Positions 1 to 8,818 of a stretch of 26,815 nt of DNA are shown piece by piece; positions within the stretch are counted from its first letter, which is position 1; each line of letters opens with the position of its first letter. Made by a program: the position numbers and the translations under genes. The notes below the pieces were generated by a model, which searched no databases, was not told the DNA's origin, and saw only the letters and a list, made by a program, of their open reading frames with translations. The stretch is from an uncultured Bacteroides sp. (GTDB taxonomy: Bacteria > Bacteroidota > Bacteroidia > Bacteroidales > UBA932). Where the stretch lies: positions 1 to 26,815 of the forward strand of contig UREV01000028.1 in NCBI GenBank assembly GCA_900546925.1, read 5' to 3'.

Positions 1-190
1 GCCGTCCGTGGCCTTGTGAACGGAAGGGGCCCAGCTCCGCTGGGAAGGATGAGCGAAGCGAACCTTTCGGCGACCACCCGCGCCGCCGGCGGCGTTACCT
101 GAGTGTCTTAAAAGTGATATTAATACGCCCGTTATTCGCTTTGTATAGGGCCTAAATGTAGTATTTCTCACATTATTTAAGTTCTGTATA
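1..190. other. GC-rich hairpin-prone intergenic stretch
   Basis: No convincing gene is visible here. Bases 30-44 form a perfect small hairpin (CCCAGC-TCC-GCTGGG) and 81-94 is a perfect 14-base GC palindrome. The composition drops sharply to AT-rich after about base 100. Short open frames across bases 1-170 are arginine-rich and resemble no family I recognise. This may be the tail of an interspersed repeat or an upstream 3' region cut by the window edge. Confidence 0.4.
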
Positions 191-198
191 TATCTTTG
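191..198 (+). promoter_or_regulatory. -7 box of acyl-CoA synthetase promoter
   Basis: TATCTTTG fits the Bacteroidota -7 consensus TAnnTTTG and lies 24 bases before the ATG, leaving a short leader of about 18 bases. A good -33 TTTG at the usual 20-base spacing is not present, so strength is uncertain. Confidence 0.55.
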
Positions 199-222
199 CA
201 CCGAACTTAATAATTTGAATAC

Positions 223-1869
223 ATGGAATACTTCATCCGGACATTTGAGAATACGCTCCGCAACTGCTGGGACAAACCCGCACTCGACGAATACAAAACC
301 TCGAGCATATCATATGGCCAGCTCGCTGCCGACATCGAAACCATTCATCTCTACTTCAAGGCCGCTGGCCTGGAATACGGCGACAAAATAGCCATCAACG
401 CCAGAAGCAGTGCCAACTGGATAAAGACATTCATGGCAGCCATCTCAGGCGGGTATGTCGCAGTCGAACTTTTCAACGGCTATACCCCCAAAGATACACA
501 GGCATTGGTCCATCACTCTGACAGCCGAATCCTCTTTACTGAAAAGAATATCTTCAACGGTATGGACATCGAAACCATGCCGAACATCATGGGAGTAATC
601 GACCTGCATTCCGGCGAACTGCTCGCTTCAAGAGGAGATTTCGCCAAGATCTATGCAGACAGAGACCAGCTCTTCGCTGCAGCACATCCAAATGGGTTCA
701 CGTCTGACGATGTCCATTATGATGAGCGTCCGATGGATGAGTTGTGCGCCATAATGTACACCTCCGGTTCTACCGGATTCCCTAAGGGCGTTATGCTTAC
801 TGTTCGTAACTTCAGTGCGAACATAGACATGATACCTACGCATTGTCCTTATCATGAGGGAGACAACTACGTCAGCGTCCTTCCTTACGCACATATATTC
901 GGACTTACATTCGACGGAATAGCACCTCTCTGCTTCGGTATGCATTTGGTAGTGCTCTTCGTCCCTCCTGTTCCTTCGAACTTGAAACCGGCTCTCCGTG
1001 AGTTCAAGCCAAGAGTATTCTTCGCTGTCCCGCTGATCCTGAGGAAGATGATAGAAGATACCATCGGTGAATTCATAAACAGCAAGTCAGGCAAGGCCAA
1101 ACTCGACAATTACCAGCAGAATCCTGATTTCTGTGACGCTTTGAGGACTATCTTCATGGAAGGTATGGGCGGCAATATCGAAGAGTTCGTGACTGGCGGT
1201 GCTGCCATTCCGGACAGAATCGAGCAGCTTCTTGCGATCAGACTCAAGACTCCTTTCGTTACCGGTTATGGTATGACAGAATGCGCTCCGCTTATCAGTG
1301 TGGGACACCTCGGAAGTTATAAACTCAAATCTGTCGGTGAATACGTACAGGAGCATGTTTCAGTCCGTTTCGACTCTAAAGATCCTGAACATGTTGCAGG
1401 TGAGCTCCTTGTAAAAGGTGATGTAGTGTTCGCAGGCTACTATAAGAACGAGGAAGCTACCAAGGCAGCCTTCACCGAAGATGGCTGGTTCCATACCGGA
1501 GACCTCGGAACCATGGATAAAGACAATACGCTTTTCCTCGTCGGAAGATGCAAGAGCATGCTGCTTTCTTCCAACGGGCAGAACATCTATCCGGAGGAAA
1601 TCGAGGTGGTTCTAAATAATATGCCTTTTGTCGCTGAGTCCCTGATTGTCAGCAGAAAGGAAAAACTTGTGGCGTTGATCGTTCCTGACCAGAATGCTCT
1701 CGCAGATGCCGGAACCGATGCCGACAACCTGACGAAAATCATGGACGCCAACTTGGCAGCATTGAACAAAATAGTTCCTGCTTATTCGGTGGTATCGTCG
1801 TATGAAATTCAGCTTGAGCCTTTTGCGAAGACACCTAAGGGCAGTATCAAGCGTTTCATGTACGTTTAG
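223..1869 (+). CDS. AMP-forming long-chain acyl-CoA synthetase
   Basis: This 548-residue cytosolic or membrane-associated adenylating enzyme activates a fatty acid to acyl-AMP and then acyl-CoA (or acyl-ACP). The P-loop-like motif YTSGSTGFPKG is near residue 180, YGMTECAPL near 350, GWFHTGDLG near 425, and the C-terminal lysine region TPKGSIKRF at the extreme end. All canonical ANL-family elements are therefore present, and the length is normal. The ATG at 223 follows a -7 box. It is separated from the next gene by a weak terminator and a new promoter, so it is probably its own transcript. The acyl-ACP thioesterase immediately downstream suggests a shared role in acyl chain handling. The exact chain length and thiol acceptor cannot be read from the sequence. 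Confidence 0.9.
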   Translation: MEYFIRTFENTLRNCWDKPALDEYKTSSISYGQLAADIETIHLYFKAAGLEYGDKIAINARSSANWIKTFMAAISGGYVAVELFNGYTPKDTQALVHHSDSRILFTEKNIFNGMDIETMPNIMGVIDLHSGELLASRGDFAKIYADRDQLFAAAHPNGFTSDDVHYDERPMDELCAIMYTSGSTGFPKGVMLTVRNFSANIDMIPTHCPYHEGDNYVSVLPYAHIFGLTFDGIAPLCFGMHLVVLFVPPVPSNLKPALREFKPRVFFAVPLILRKMIEDTIGEFINSKSGKAKLDNYQQNPDFCDALRTIFMEGMGGNIEEFVTGGAAIPDRIEQLLAIRLKTPFVTGYGMTECAPLISVGHLGSYKLKSVGEYVQEHVSVRFDSKDPEHVAGELLVKGDVVFAGYYKNEEATKAAFTEDGWFHTGDLGTMDKDNTLFLVGRCKSMLLSSNGQNIYPEEIEVVLNNMPFVAESLIVSRKEKLVALIVPDQNALADAGTDADNLTKIMDANLAALNKIVPAYSVVSSYEIQLEPFAKTPKGSIKRFMYV

Positions 1870-1929
1870 AAAACAATATCATTAACAATATAATACACTA
1901 TTCCGGAGTTGAAATCATACTCCAAAATG

Positions 1930-1966
1930 ACAGCTGTCATCTTTCCGGGTGGCGGCTGTTGTTTTA
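1930..1966 (+). terminator. weak intrinsic terminator after acyl-CoA synthetase
   Basis: Bases 1930-1938 pair with 1951-1959 (nine pairs including several G-U) and are followed by TGTTTTAA. A separate 14-base palindrome, ATGACAGCTGTCAT, overlaps its left arm at 1927-1940. The structure lies between the synthetase stop and the next promoter. Confidence 0.45.
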
Positions 1967-1982
1967 ATGTCATAGTCCGTGA

Positions 1983-2014
1983 TTTGAAAAAGTCGGAATA
2001 GTTCCGTAATTTTG
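1983..2014 (+). promoter_or_regulatory. promoter of the thioesterase operon
   Basis: TTTG at 1983-1986 and TAATTTTG at 2007-2014 are separated by exactly 20 bases, an excellent match to the Bacteroidota primary-sigma consensus. The same -7 octamer and spacing occur in the promoter facing the G1P dehydrogenase. The expected start near 2021 leaves only about 8-14 bases before the ATG. No other clear promoter is seen until 17165, so this may drive the whole twelve-gene run. Confidence 0.75.
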
Positions 2015-2028
2015 TAAGTTATAACGTT

Positions 2029-2799
2029 ATGAATATGAACGGAAGATATACTGATAAAAAATACCTCATCGAGACGGTAGTACCTTGCTTCGATGTGGAC
2101 TCTGAATTCAAGATGAAGCCGGCCGCATTTATGGACTTGGCGCAAGAGATTGCATATCAGGCTGCTACAGCACTCGGATTTGGTTATGATGCTCTTCAGA
2201 AAGAAGGTAAGGCATGGGTGTTGTCCAGAATGAACTTCAAATTCCTCCGCCATCCGGTATGGAGGGAAGACATTGACCTATACACGTGGCATAAAGGACC
2301 TTACGGGCCTTTTTATCTCAGGGATTTCATCCTTAAGAGCAGGGAAGGCGAGGCTTTGGTGGCTGCGACCAGCTCGTGGGTCATCCTGGATGTGGAAAAA
2401 AGATCATTGTGCCGTACGGCAGAAGTTGTGGAGATGATTCCGGAAGGCTCTGTATGTCAGGATAATGCGATAGAAAAGCCGGCAGATAAAGTCATGATTC
2501 CGCGTGGGGTGGAACCTGTTTCTGCAGGAGTCCACAAAGTGGAATACTCTGATGTGGATCTTCTCGGACATACGAACAATGCGAGATATGTCGTCTGGGC
2601 GATGGACTGCATCGACTATGAAGAGTTGAAGGGGCATCCGGTAAAGGAAGTTACCGTCAACTTCAATCATGAGACCAGGCCAGGTGAGGAGATTGTTCTC
2701 GATAAAGTGAAGAAAGTCGCTGAAGATGGCACCGTAAGTTATTTTGTGGAAGGAAAGACTGATGGAAAATCCGCTTTCTGTGTCAGGATTGATTATTAA
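2029..2799 (+). CDS. acyl-ACP thioesterase (FatA/FatB-like)
   Basis: The 256-residue protein has two hot-dog halves, the usual bacterial arrangement of this family. It hydrolyses acyl-ACP to release free fatty acid in the cytosol. The second half carries the characteristic DVDLLGHTNNARYVVWAMD segment near residue 180, with the Asp, Asn and His expected at the active site. The first half contains the family-like LSRMNFKF and WREDIDLYTW segments. The start at 2029 follows a strong promoter by about 15 bases; an in-frame ATG at 2035 is an equally good alternative. It is the first gene of a long co-directional run and lies next to an acyl-CoA synthetase. Together they could release and reactivate acyl chains, though that link is inferred. 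Confidence 0.88.
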   Translation: MNMNGRYTDKKYLIETVVPCFDVDSEFKMKPAAFMDLAQEIAYQAATALGFGYDALQKEGKAWVLSRMNFKFLRHPVWREDIDLYTWHKGPYGPFYLRDFILKSREGEALVAATSSWVILDVEKRSLCRTAEVVEMIPEGSVCQDNAIEKPADKVMIPRGVEPVSAGVHKVEYSDVDLLGHTNNARYVVWAMDCIDYEELKGHPVKEVTVNFNHETRPGEEIVLDKVKKVAEDGTVSYFVEGKTDGKSAFCVRIDY

Positions 2800-2821
2800 T
2801 TAGATAATTATACTATTATTT

Positions 2822-4504
2822 ATGCATGATTTGTTTTTAGGTACTGGCATAGCCCATACCATCCTGCTTTTTGCCACGGTAATCGCTCTTGGCCTTTACC
2901 TGGGCAGATTCAAGTTCAAGGGAATCTCCATCGGTTCTACCTGGATTCTCTTCATCGGTATTTTGCTTAGCCATTTCGGCTTGCGTGGAGATCCTCGTAT
3001 TCTTGCTTTTATGAAGGATTTCGGACTTATTTTGTTCGTGTTCAGTATCGGTCTTCAGGTAGGTCCTGGTTTCTTCCACTCATTCAGGAAGGGAGGTCTT
3101 ACCATGAATATGTTAGCTGTGACTCTCGTGATGCTTGCAGTCATTATGACTTATGTCATCCATCTTGTTACAGGTGAGGACCTTCGTACTATGACCGGTG
3201 TTATGTCCGGAGCCGTTACGAATACACCTGGTCTAGGTGCAGCCCAGCAGACATTGTCAGACTCCATGATTGCAGACGGGTTAGGACAGACGGCTGCTTC
3301 TGAGGCTACCTCATCTATCGCTTCGGCTTACGCCGTAGCTTACCCTATCGGTGTACTTGGTGTAATTATCCTTCTCATTTTCTTCAAGGCTATCTTCAAG
3401 GTGGATCTGAGTCACGAAAAGGAACTTTTGGATAATGAGGGCAAACTCGGTACAGGTGCTATCCGTGCCAGCTATCTGGTGAAGAACCCTGCAGTTTACG
3501 GACGCAAAATTTCAGAAGTTACAAAGGATAACGGAGACAAGTTCGTCATTTCCAGAATTATGCGTGACGGAGAACTTTTCGTTCCGGCTTCAGATACAGT
3601 CCTTAAAGAAGGAGACAAGCTTCTCGCCATTACCTCTCAGGATTCCGAGTATCTCGTGAAAATACTATTCGGTGATGAAATCGAAATGAGTTACAGGGAG
3701 TGGGATAACCAGGATGCTCCTCTCGTGGCCAGAAAGATTACTGTCACCAAGTCGTCTATCACCGGACGTAGCCTCCGTGACCTTAATGTGAGATCTATCT
3801 ACGGTGTTTCTGTAACCCGCGTATTCCGTTCAGGTGTAGAACTTGTAGCCCGTCCTGACCTTTATCTCCATGTGGGAGACAGCCTTCTCGTCGTAGGTCC
3901 GGAAGATTCCATCGACAAGGTTGCAGGTCTGTTCGGTAACAAGGCAGCAAGCCTCAGCCATCCGAACCTTATTCCTATCTTCTTCGGTATCGTTATCGGT
4001 GTGATTTTCGGATCACTTCCTATCAAGTTCCCTGGCATTCCTCAGCCGATCAAACTCGGTCTTGCAGGTGGTCCGCTCATTATCGCTATCCTTCTCGGAT
4101 ACTTCGGACCTAAGCTCAAGATTACTACATATACTACATTGAGTGCCAACATGATGATTCGTGAAATCGGTATCTCGTTCTTCCTTGCGGCTGTCGGACT
4201 CGGCGCAGGTGAAAACTTCGTAAGCTCCATTATGAACGGCGGTTACTGGTGGATTCTTTATGGTGCTCTCATAACTCTTGTTCCTGTAACTTGTGTATGC
4301 TTGCTTGCCCGTCTCGTGTTCAAACTGAATTTCTACCAAATCTGCGGTTTGATATCCGGAGGTACCACGAACCCTCCAGTGCTTGCTTTCTCACAGGAAG
4401 TTTATGGAACTGATTATCCGTCCATCAGCTATGCGACTGTTTACCCGTTGACTATGTTCATGCGAGTTCTCATGGCCCAGCTGATAATTTTGTTTACACT
4501 ATAA
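2822..4504 (+). CDS. AspT/YidE-family transporter with two TrkA-C domains
   Basis: This is a 560-residue inner-membrane protein. Hydrophobic helices fill residues 10-200 and 380-560, with a soluble middle of about 200-375 that reads as two tandem TrkA-C (RCK-C) domains. Each membrane half carries the aspartate:alanine-exchanger family signature, GAVTNTPGLGA near residue 130 and GGTTNPPVLAF near 525. Family members exchange amino acids or dicarboxylates, or are of unknown substrate (E. coli YidE/YbjL), so the substrate here is unknown. It begins 22 bases after the thioesterase without its own promoter. Its TAA stop overlaps the next ATG by one base, which suggests translational coupling to the Nudix gene. 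Confidence 0.85.
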   Translation: MHDLFLGTGIAHTILLFATVIALGLYLGRFKFKGISIGSTWILFIGILLSHFGLRGDPRILAFMKDFGLILFVFSIGLQVGPGFFHSFRKGGLTMNMLAVTLVMLAVIMTYVIHLVTGEDLRTMTGVMSGAVTNTPGLGAAQQTLSDSMIADGLGQTAASEATSSIASAYAVAYPIGVLGVIILLIFFKAIFKVDLSHEKELLDNEGKLGTGAIRASYLVKNPAVYGRKISEVTKDNGDKFVISRIMRDGELFVPASDTVLKEGDKLLAITSQDSEYLVKILFGDEIEMSYREWDNQDAPLVARKITVTKSSITGRSLRDLNVRSIYGVSVTRVFRSGVELVARPDLYLHVGDSLLVVGPEDSIDKVAGLFGNKAASLSHPNLIPIFFGIVIGVIFGSLPIKFPGIPQPIKLGLAGGPLIIAILLGYFGPKLKITTYTTLSANMMIREIGISFFLAAVGLGAGENFVSSIMNGGYWWILYGALITLVPVTCVCLLARLVFKLNFYQICGLISGGTTNPPVLAFSQEVYGTDYPSISYATVYPLTMFMRVLMAQLIILFTL

Positions 4505-5094
4505 TGTTTGATTTGATTTATCCCCCGTCTCCGGCCGAAGTCTTGCCTAAACCTACGGCTGAAAACCCTGTCGCGCCGGCGACGGGCGGTTCTGAAATGT
4601 TACCCGTCATCAGGGAGAATGGCCTGGTATATGCGCAGGCATCCAGGGCATACTGCCATGGCGGGTCCATGTTACTTCACCCAGTCGTGCATCTTCATAT
4701 AATCAACAGGTATGACCAATTGTATCTCCAGAAGCGTTCTATGAAAAAGGATCTTCTTCCAGGTCGATGGGATACGGCTGTCGGTGGTCATGTGGACTAT
4801 GGTGAACATATAACAGAAGCCCTGTTCAGGGAATCCCGTGAAGAACTTAAATTCGTGGAATACAATCCGATATGGCTCGGTAACTATGTCTTCCAAAGTG
4901 ATGTGGAGAGAGAGTTTGTGAACATCTTTGCTGCAGTGGGAAATTTCACTCCGCAGCCCGATCTCGACGAGGTGGATGAGGGCCGTTACTGGTCTATGGA
5001 AGAAATCGAAGAAAGTTTGGGAAAATCCATCTTTACTCCTAACTTTGAGAGTGAGTTCAGGAGAATACGCAAATCTCTCGAAGCTTTACTTTAG
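4504..5094 (+). CDS. Nudix hydrolase, IDI/YfcD-like
   Basis: The 196-residue cytosolic protein contains a Nudix box from Gly95 to Phe117 that fits G-x5-E-x7-RE-x2-EE. The final Gly of the consensus is replaced by Lys. The flanking layout, with KRSMKKDLLPGRWDTAVGGH before the box, resembles the isopentenyl-diphosphate-isomerase-like subgroup that includes YfcD. This group hydrolyses a nucleoside diphosphate linked to another moiety; the substrate is not predictable. Residues 1-60 form a proline-rich lead before the Nudix fold. The ATG shares one base with the transporter's stop codon. A nucleotide-sugar or dinucleotide housekeeping role would fit the following glycosyltransferase and HIT-like genes, but this is inference. 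Confidence 0.85.
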   Translation: MFDLIYPPSPAEVLPKPTAENPVAPATGGSEMLPVIRENGLVYAQASRAYCHGGSMLLHPVVHLHIINRYDQLYLQKRSMKKDLLPGRWDTAVGGHVDYGEHITEALFRESREELKFVEYNPIWLGNYVFQSDVEREFVNIFAAVGNFTPQPDLDEVDEGRYWSMEEIEESLGKSIFTPNFESEFRRIRKSLEALL

Positions 5095-5113
5095 AATCTA
5101 ATAACATTGTGAT

Positions 5114-6451
5114 ATGGCCACATTCAAAATCATACAGGATGTCCCTGTAAAAAGCACAGCAGATCTGCGCAAAATAGCAGCAGAACTTAATGAAGATTTC
5201 GTTCTTATAAATACAAAACCATTCCCATGTGAGCTTGGTTATCTTTCACTTGAAAGATTTGCTGAAATCGCTGAGTATACTGATGCGGATATGCTTTATT
5301 CTGATCATTATGAGGTCGTTACGAATGTTGAGGGGAAAGAGGAAATACGTCGTCATCCGGCGATTGAGTGCCAGAAGGGTGCATTGCGTGATGATTTCGA
5401 TTTCGGTCCTGTCCAGGTGTTCAAGACGGAACCGTTCAAGCAGGCTGTGGCTGAAATGGATGTGGACTATTCATTCGGTGCCATGTACGACCTCCGTCTC
5501 AGGATGAAGAACATCGTCCATATCGGAGAATACTTGTATACCGAAGTGGAGACAGATACCAGAAAGTCAGGTGAAAAGCAGTTCGATTATGTGAATCCCC
5601 GCAACAGGGAAGTGCAGATAGAGATGGAGAACATCTGCACCGCATACTTGAAGAGAATCGGAGCATATATTGCGCCGGGATTCAAGCAGGTAGAACTCGA
5701 CCCGTCTGCGAAATTCGAAGTGACCGCTTCCGTAGTCATTCCGGTATTCAACCGTGTACGCACTGTGGCAGACGCTGTAAAGAGCGCTCTCTCACAGGAA
5801 TGTGACTTCGACTTCAACGTCATCGTAGTGGATAACCACTCCACCGACGGCACATCTGACGTCTTGGCCAAGATCGACGACCCGAGACTCGTAGTCATTG
5901 TCCCGGACAGAAACGATCTCGGAATCGGCGGCTGCTGGAACATGGCCGTCCATAGCGAGCATTGCGGAACTTATGCGGTCCAGCTCGACAGCGACGACGT
6001 TTACAAGGACGCGACCACACTTCAGAAAGTGGTGGATGTCTTCAAGAAAGAAGGCTGCGGCATGGTGATCGGCTCTTATGAAATGACCGACTTCAACATG
6101 AACCTCCTGCCTCCGGGACTTATCGACCACAAAGAGTGGACAGACGACAACGGACGCAACAACGCATTGAGAATTAACGGATTGGGTGCTCCGAGAGCGT
6201 TCTACGTTCCGCTGCTCAGGAAGATCAACTTCCCGAATTGCAGTTACGGCGAGGACTATGCTGTCGGTCTGCGCATCAGCCGCGAGTACCGCATCGGCCG
6301 CATCTATGAGCCGATCTACTGCTGCCGCAGATGGGAGGGCAACTCCGACGCGGCTCTTGATATCAGTAAGGTCAATGCCAATAATCTCTATAAGGACAGC
6401 ATCCGTACTTGGGAACTCGAAGCACGTCTTTCACTTAACGGTAATAATTAA
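5114..6451 (+). CDS. family 2 glycosyltransferase with degenerate N-terminal GT-A domain
   Basis: The 445-residue protein has a complete GT2 catalytic domain from about residue 203: the strand ASVVIPVFNR, VVDNHSTDGT near 238-247, and the metal/nucleotide-binding DSDD at 292-295. Residues 1-200 look like the second half of another GT-A fold. The segment YLSLERFAEIAEYTDADMLY is typical of the helix and strand after a DxD motif, but the DxD position reads as NTK, so this half is probably inactive. No membrane helices are visible, so it is cytosolic or peripheral. It transfers a sugar from a nucleotide donor to an unknown acceptor. It lies 19 bases after the Nudix gene and 6 before the DUF4922-SpoIID fusion. 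Confidence 0.82.
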   Translation: MATFKIIQDVPVKSTADLRKIAAELNEDFVLINTKPFPCELGYLSLERFAEIAEYTDADMLYSDHYEVVTNVEGKEEIRRHPAIECQKGALRDDFDFGPVQVFKTEPFKQAVAEMDVDYSFGAMYDLRLRMKNIVHIGEYLYTEVETDTRKSGEKQFDYVNPRNREVQIEMENICTAYLKRIGAYIAPGFKQVELDPSAKFEVTASVVIPVFNRVRTVADAVKSALSQECDFDFNVIVVDNHSTDGTSDVLAKIDDPRLVVIVPDRNDLGIGGCWNMAVHSEHCGTYAVQLDSDDVYKDATTLQKVVDVFKKEGCGMVIGSYEMTDFNMNLLPPGLIDHKEWTDDNGRNNALRINGLGAPRAFYVPLLRKINFPNCSYGEDYAVGLRISREYRIGRIYEPIYCCRRWEGNSDAALDISKVNANNLYKDSIRTWELEARLSLNGNN

Positions 6452-6457
6452 TTGCCT

Positions 6458-8818
6458 ATGGAAGACGGTATCATAAGCAAATTCGTACTCGACCAGTTGT
6501 CAGTTTGGCCGCTTGCAGCGGCGAACTTCCGTGCGTTGAAAAACGTCGAAGTGCGTAATCTTGAGGTAAATGGCCTGGATGTAAAACTCCAGCACAACCC
6601 GGGAAGGATAAAATCTTCTGCAGCTAAAGTGGATACGGCATCCCTGAAAGCGAGGAAATGTTTCCTTTGTGCAGATAACCGTCCTTCCGAACAGATGAAG
6701 TTGAAATTCGAGGGACGCAAAGACCGCAAATACGATGTCCTCATAAATCCATATCCTATTTTCCCTGAGCACCTTGTAATCGCCAGAGATGAACATGTGC
6801 CTCAGTCCATTTGGAACAGGATGGTGGATATGACAGACTTGGCGCGTCACTATCCTTCGTTTACGATTTTCTATAACGGACCGAAATGCGGAGCGTCTGC
6901 ACCTGACCATTTCCATTTCCAGGCCTGTCCACGCGGCCTCATGCCACTGGAAAACGACATTGACAAAAACCTGGATCTGGTGGACGGACAGTCGGTCCCG
7001 GCAGGCTCGCCTCTGGAGTACTTGACCTCAGTCCAGGACGCCAGCCTCTATCATTACGACAAATTCACGAAAGGCGTCTTCGTCCTTAAGGCGAGAACCT
7101 CCAAATCCATGGCGAAACTTTTCTATCGCCTTTTGGACTGTCTCCCGCAGCGCGAAGATGAAACCGAGCCGATGTTCAATCTGCTGACATGGTACAAAGT
7201 CTCTCCGAGCAAGAAAGTTTCAGGCATTTCCCACGGCCGTTTCGGCGAATACAGGGCAGTGCTGCTCGCGCGCGACAAGCACCGTTCGCACCACTATTTC
7301 GATGAAGGTCCCGACCATCTGACCATGAGCCCCGGCTGTGCCGACATGGGCGGTCTGTTCATCGTTCCGAATGCCGACGATTACGCGAAACTCGATGCCC
7401 GTCTCCTGAAAGAAATGCTCGCCGAAGTTTCTGTCAATGCTGATACTGAGAGGGATATAATCTGGAAGCTGACACGTACCCAGCCTGAAGTTCAGGTAGG
7501 CATCATGTCGGGCGACGAGATAGAATTCGAGATCATTTCCGATGGGGCAGGCAAGCAGAAAGTCTCTTACGAGAACGGAAAGATATCCTATAACGGAACC
7601 CTTTATGATGAATTGGTGTTCGATGCGCAGACCATGTCTTCCATGTTTGCCGAGCCGACATTCATTCTTTATGGGGTGACCATCGGTGTGGGATTCCATT
7701 GGGAAAGAAAACAAGTGCAGAAATTCGCCGGATCGCTGAAGTTTATCGTGGATAACGGTAAAGTCACAGCGGTGAATGTCATAGGTGTGGAGGATTACCT
7801 GCTCAGCGTGATATCTTCAGAGATGAAGGCGAGCGCTTCGCTGGAATTCCTTAAGGCACATGCTGTGATTTCCAGGTCATGGCTCTTGTCTCAGATCGAG
7901 GCCCGAAAGTCTGCTGCTAAAGAGGTAAAGTCTTCAGTGAAAGAAGATTACACTGAGAATGGAGTACATCATTACGTAAGATGGTACGACAGGGAAGACC
8001 ATACCTTGTTCGATGTATGCGCAGATGACCACTGCCAGAGATATCAGGGACTTACATTGGCCATAGGTGAGAACGTGCGCAAGGCCGTAGACCAGACTTG
8101 GGGAAAAGTCCTTATGTATGACGGAAAACTTTGTGATGCCAGATTCTCGAAAAGCTGCGGCGGAATGATGGAACACTTCAGTTCATGCTGGAGCGACGAA
8201 GACTTTCCATATCTGGCAGCTGTTCCTGATACCGCTTCAGAGAATGCTGCGGCTGTTCCTGATCTTACGAAGGAAGAGAATGCTGAGAAATGGATTATGG
8301 GCGAGATTCCGGAAGCTTCCGAATCATTCTGCAATACATCTGATGAAAAGATTCTGTCTCAGGTACTTAATGATTATGACCTGGAGACTAAGGACTTCTT
8401 CAGATGGCAGATTTCGTATACGAGAAAAGGTATTTCTGACATTATAAAAGAACGCTCAGGACAGGATATCGGACTGTTCGAGTCCATGACTGTCATCTCA
8501 CGCGGTCCGTCAGGCAGGATTACCGAACTTCTGATCAAGGGCTCCAAGAGTTCTATGCAGATAGGTAAGGAACTTGTCATCAGGAAGTTCCTGTCTACAT
8601 CACACTTGAAGAGTTCTGCTTTCGTGTTTAAAGTCACGAAGTCAGAAACATCACCTGAAGAAGATATAATAATGCTATATGGAGCCGGATGGGGCCATGG
8701 TGTAGGATTGTGCCAGATAGGTGCTGCCGTCATGTCTGAAAAAGGCTATGACTATTCGCAGATACTTGCACATTACTATCCCGGCAGCCGGCTTGTAAAC
8801 AAAGACAGAAATGAATAA
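6458..8818 (+). CDS. DUF4922 (HIT/GalT-like) - SpoIID/LytB fusion protein
   Basis: This 786-residue protein has two unrelated domains. Residues 1 to about 340 match DUF4922, a HIT/GalT-type nucleotidyltransferase fold: a CFLC pair at 68-71, NPYPIFPEHLVIARDEHVPQ at 97-116, and the active-site-like HFHFQ at 151-155. Residues about 345-786 are SpoIID/LytB-like: SVISSEMKASASLEFLKAHA with the likely catalytic Glu455, then FSKSCGG near 563-569 and GWGHGVGLCQIGA at 744-756. SpoIID domains cleave denuded peptidoglycan glycans, normally outside the membrane, yet no signal peptide or membrane helix is seen. The ATG at 6458 is preferred over an upstream in-frame TTG. The stop overlaps the AmpG start by 8 bases. 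A cytosolic muropeptide or nucleotide-sugar role is inferred. Confidence 0.82.
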   Translation: MEDGIISKFVLDQLSVWPLAAANFRALKNVEVRNLEVNGLDVKLQHNPGRIKSSAAKVDTASLKARKCFLCADNRPSEQMKLKFEGRKDRKYDVLINPYPIFPEHLVIARDEHVPQSIWNRMVDMTDLARHYPSFTIFYNGPKCGASAPDHFHFQACPRGLMPLENDIDKNLDLVDGQSVPAGSPLEYLTSVQDASLYHYDKFTKGVFVLKARTSKSMAKLFYRLLDCLPQREDETEPMFNLLTWYKVSPSKKVSGISHGRFGEYRAVLLARDKHRSHHYFDEGPDHLTMSPGCADMGGLFIVPNADDYAKLDARLLKEMLAEVSVNADTERDIIWKLTRTQPEVQVGIMSGDEIEFEIISDGAGKQKVSYENGKISYNGTLYDELVFDAQTMSSMFAEPTFILYGVTIGVGFHWERKQVQKFAGSLKFIVDNGKVTAVNVIGVEDYLLSVISSEMKASASLEFLKAHAVISRSWLLSQIEARKSAAKEVKSSVKEDYTENGVHHYVRWYDREDHTLFDVCADDHCQRYQGLTLAIGENVRKAVDQTWGKVLMYDGKLCDARFSKSCGGMMEHFSSCWSDEDFPYLAAVPDTASENAAAVPDLTKEENAEKWIMGEIPEASESFCNTSDEKILSQVLNDYDLETKDFFRWQISYTRKGISDIIKERSGQDIGLFESMTVISRGPSGRITELLIKGSKSSMQIGKELVIRKFLSTSHLKSSAFVFKVTKSETSPEEDIIMLYGAGWGHGVGLCQIGAAVMSEKGYDYSQILAHYYPGSRLVNKDRNE

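Noticed and set aside
81..94. GC palindrome considered as a terminator for a gene left of the window
   Set aside because: No T tract follows on either strand and the upstream gene is not visible.
1..102. GC-rich left edge considered as another copy of the hairpin elements near 26 kb
   Set aside because: Only a short TGAGCGA-like stretch is shared, and the 31-base loop and its paired arms are not present.
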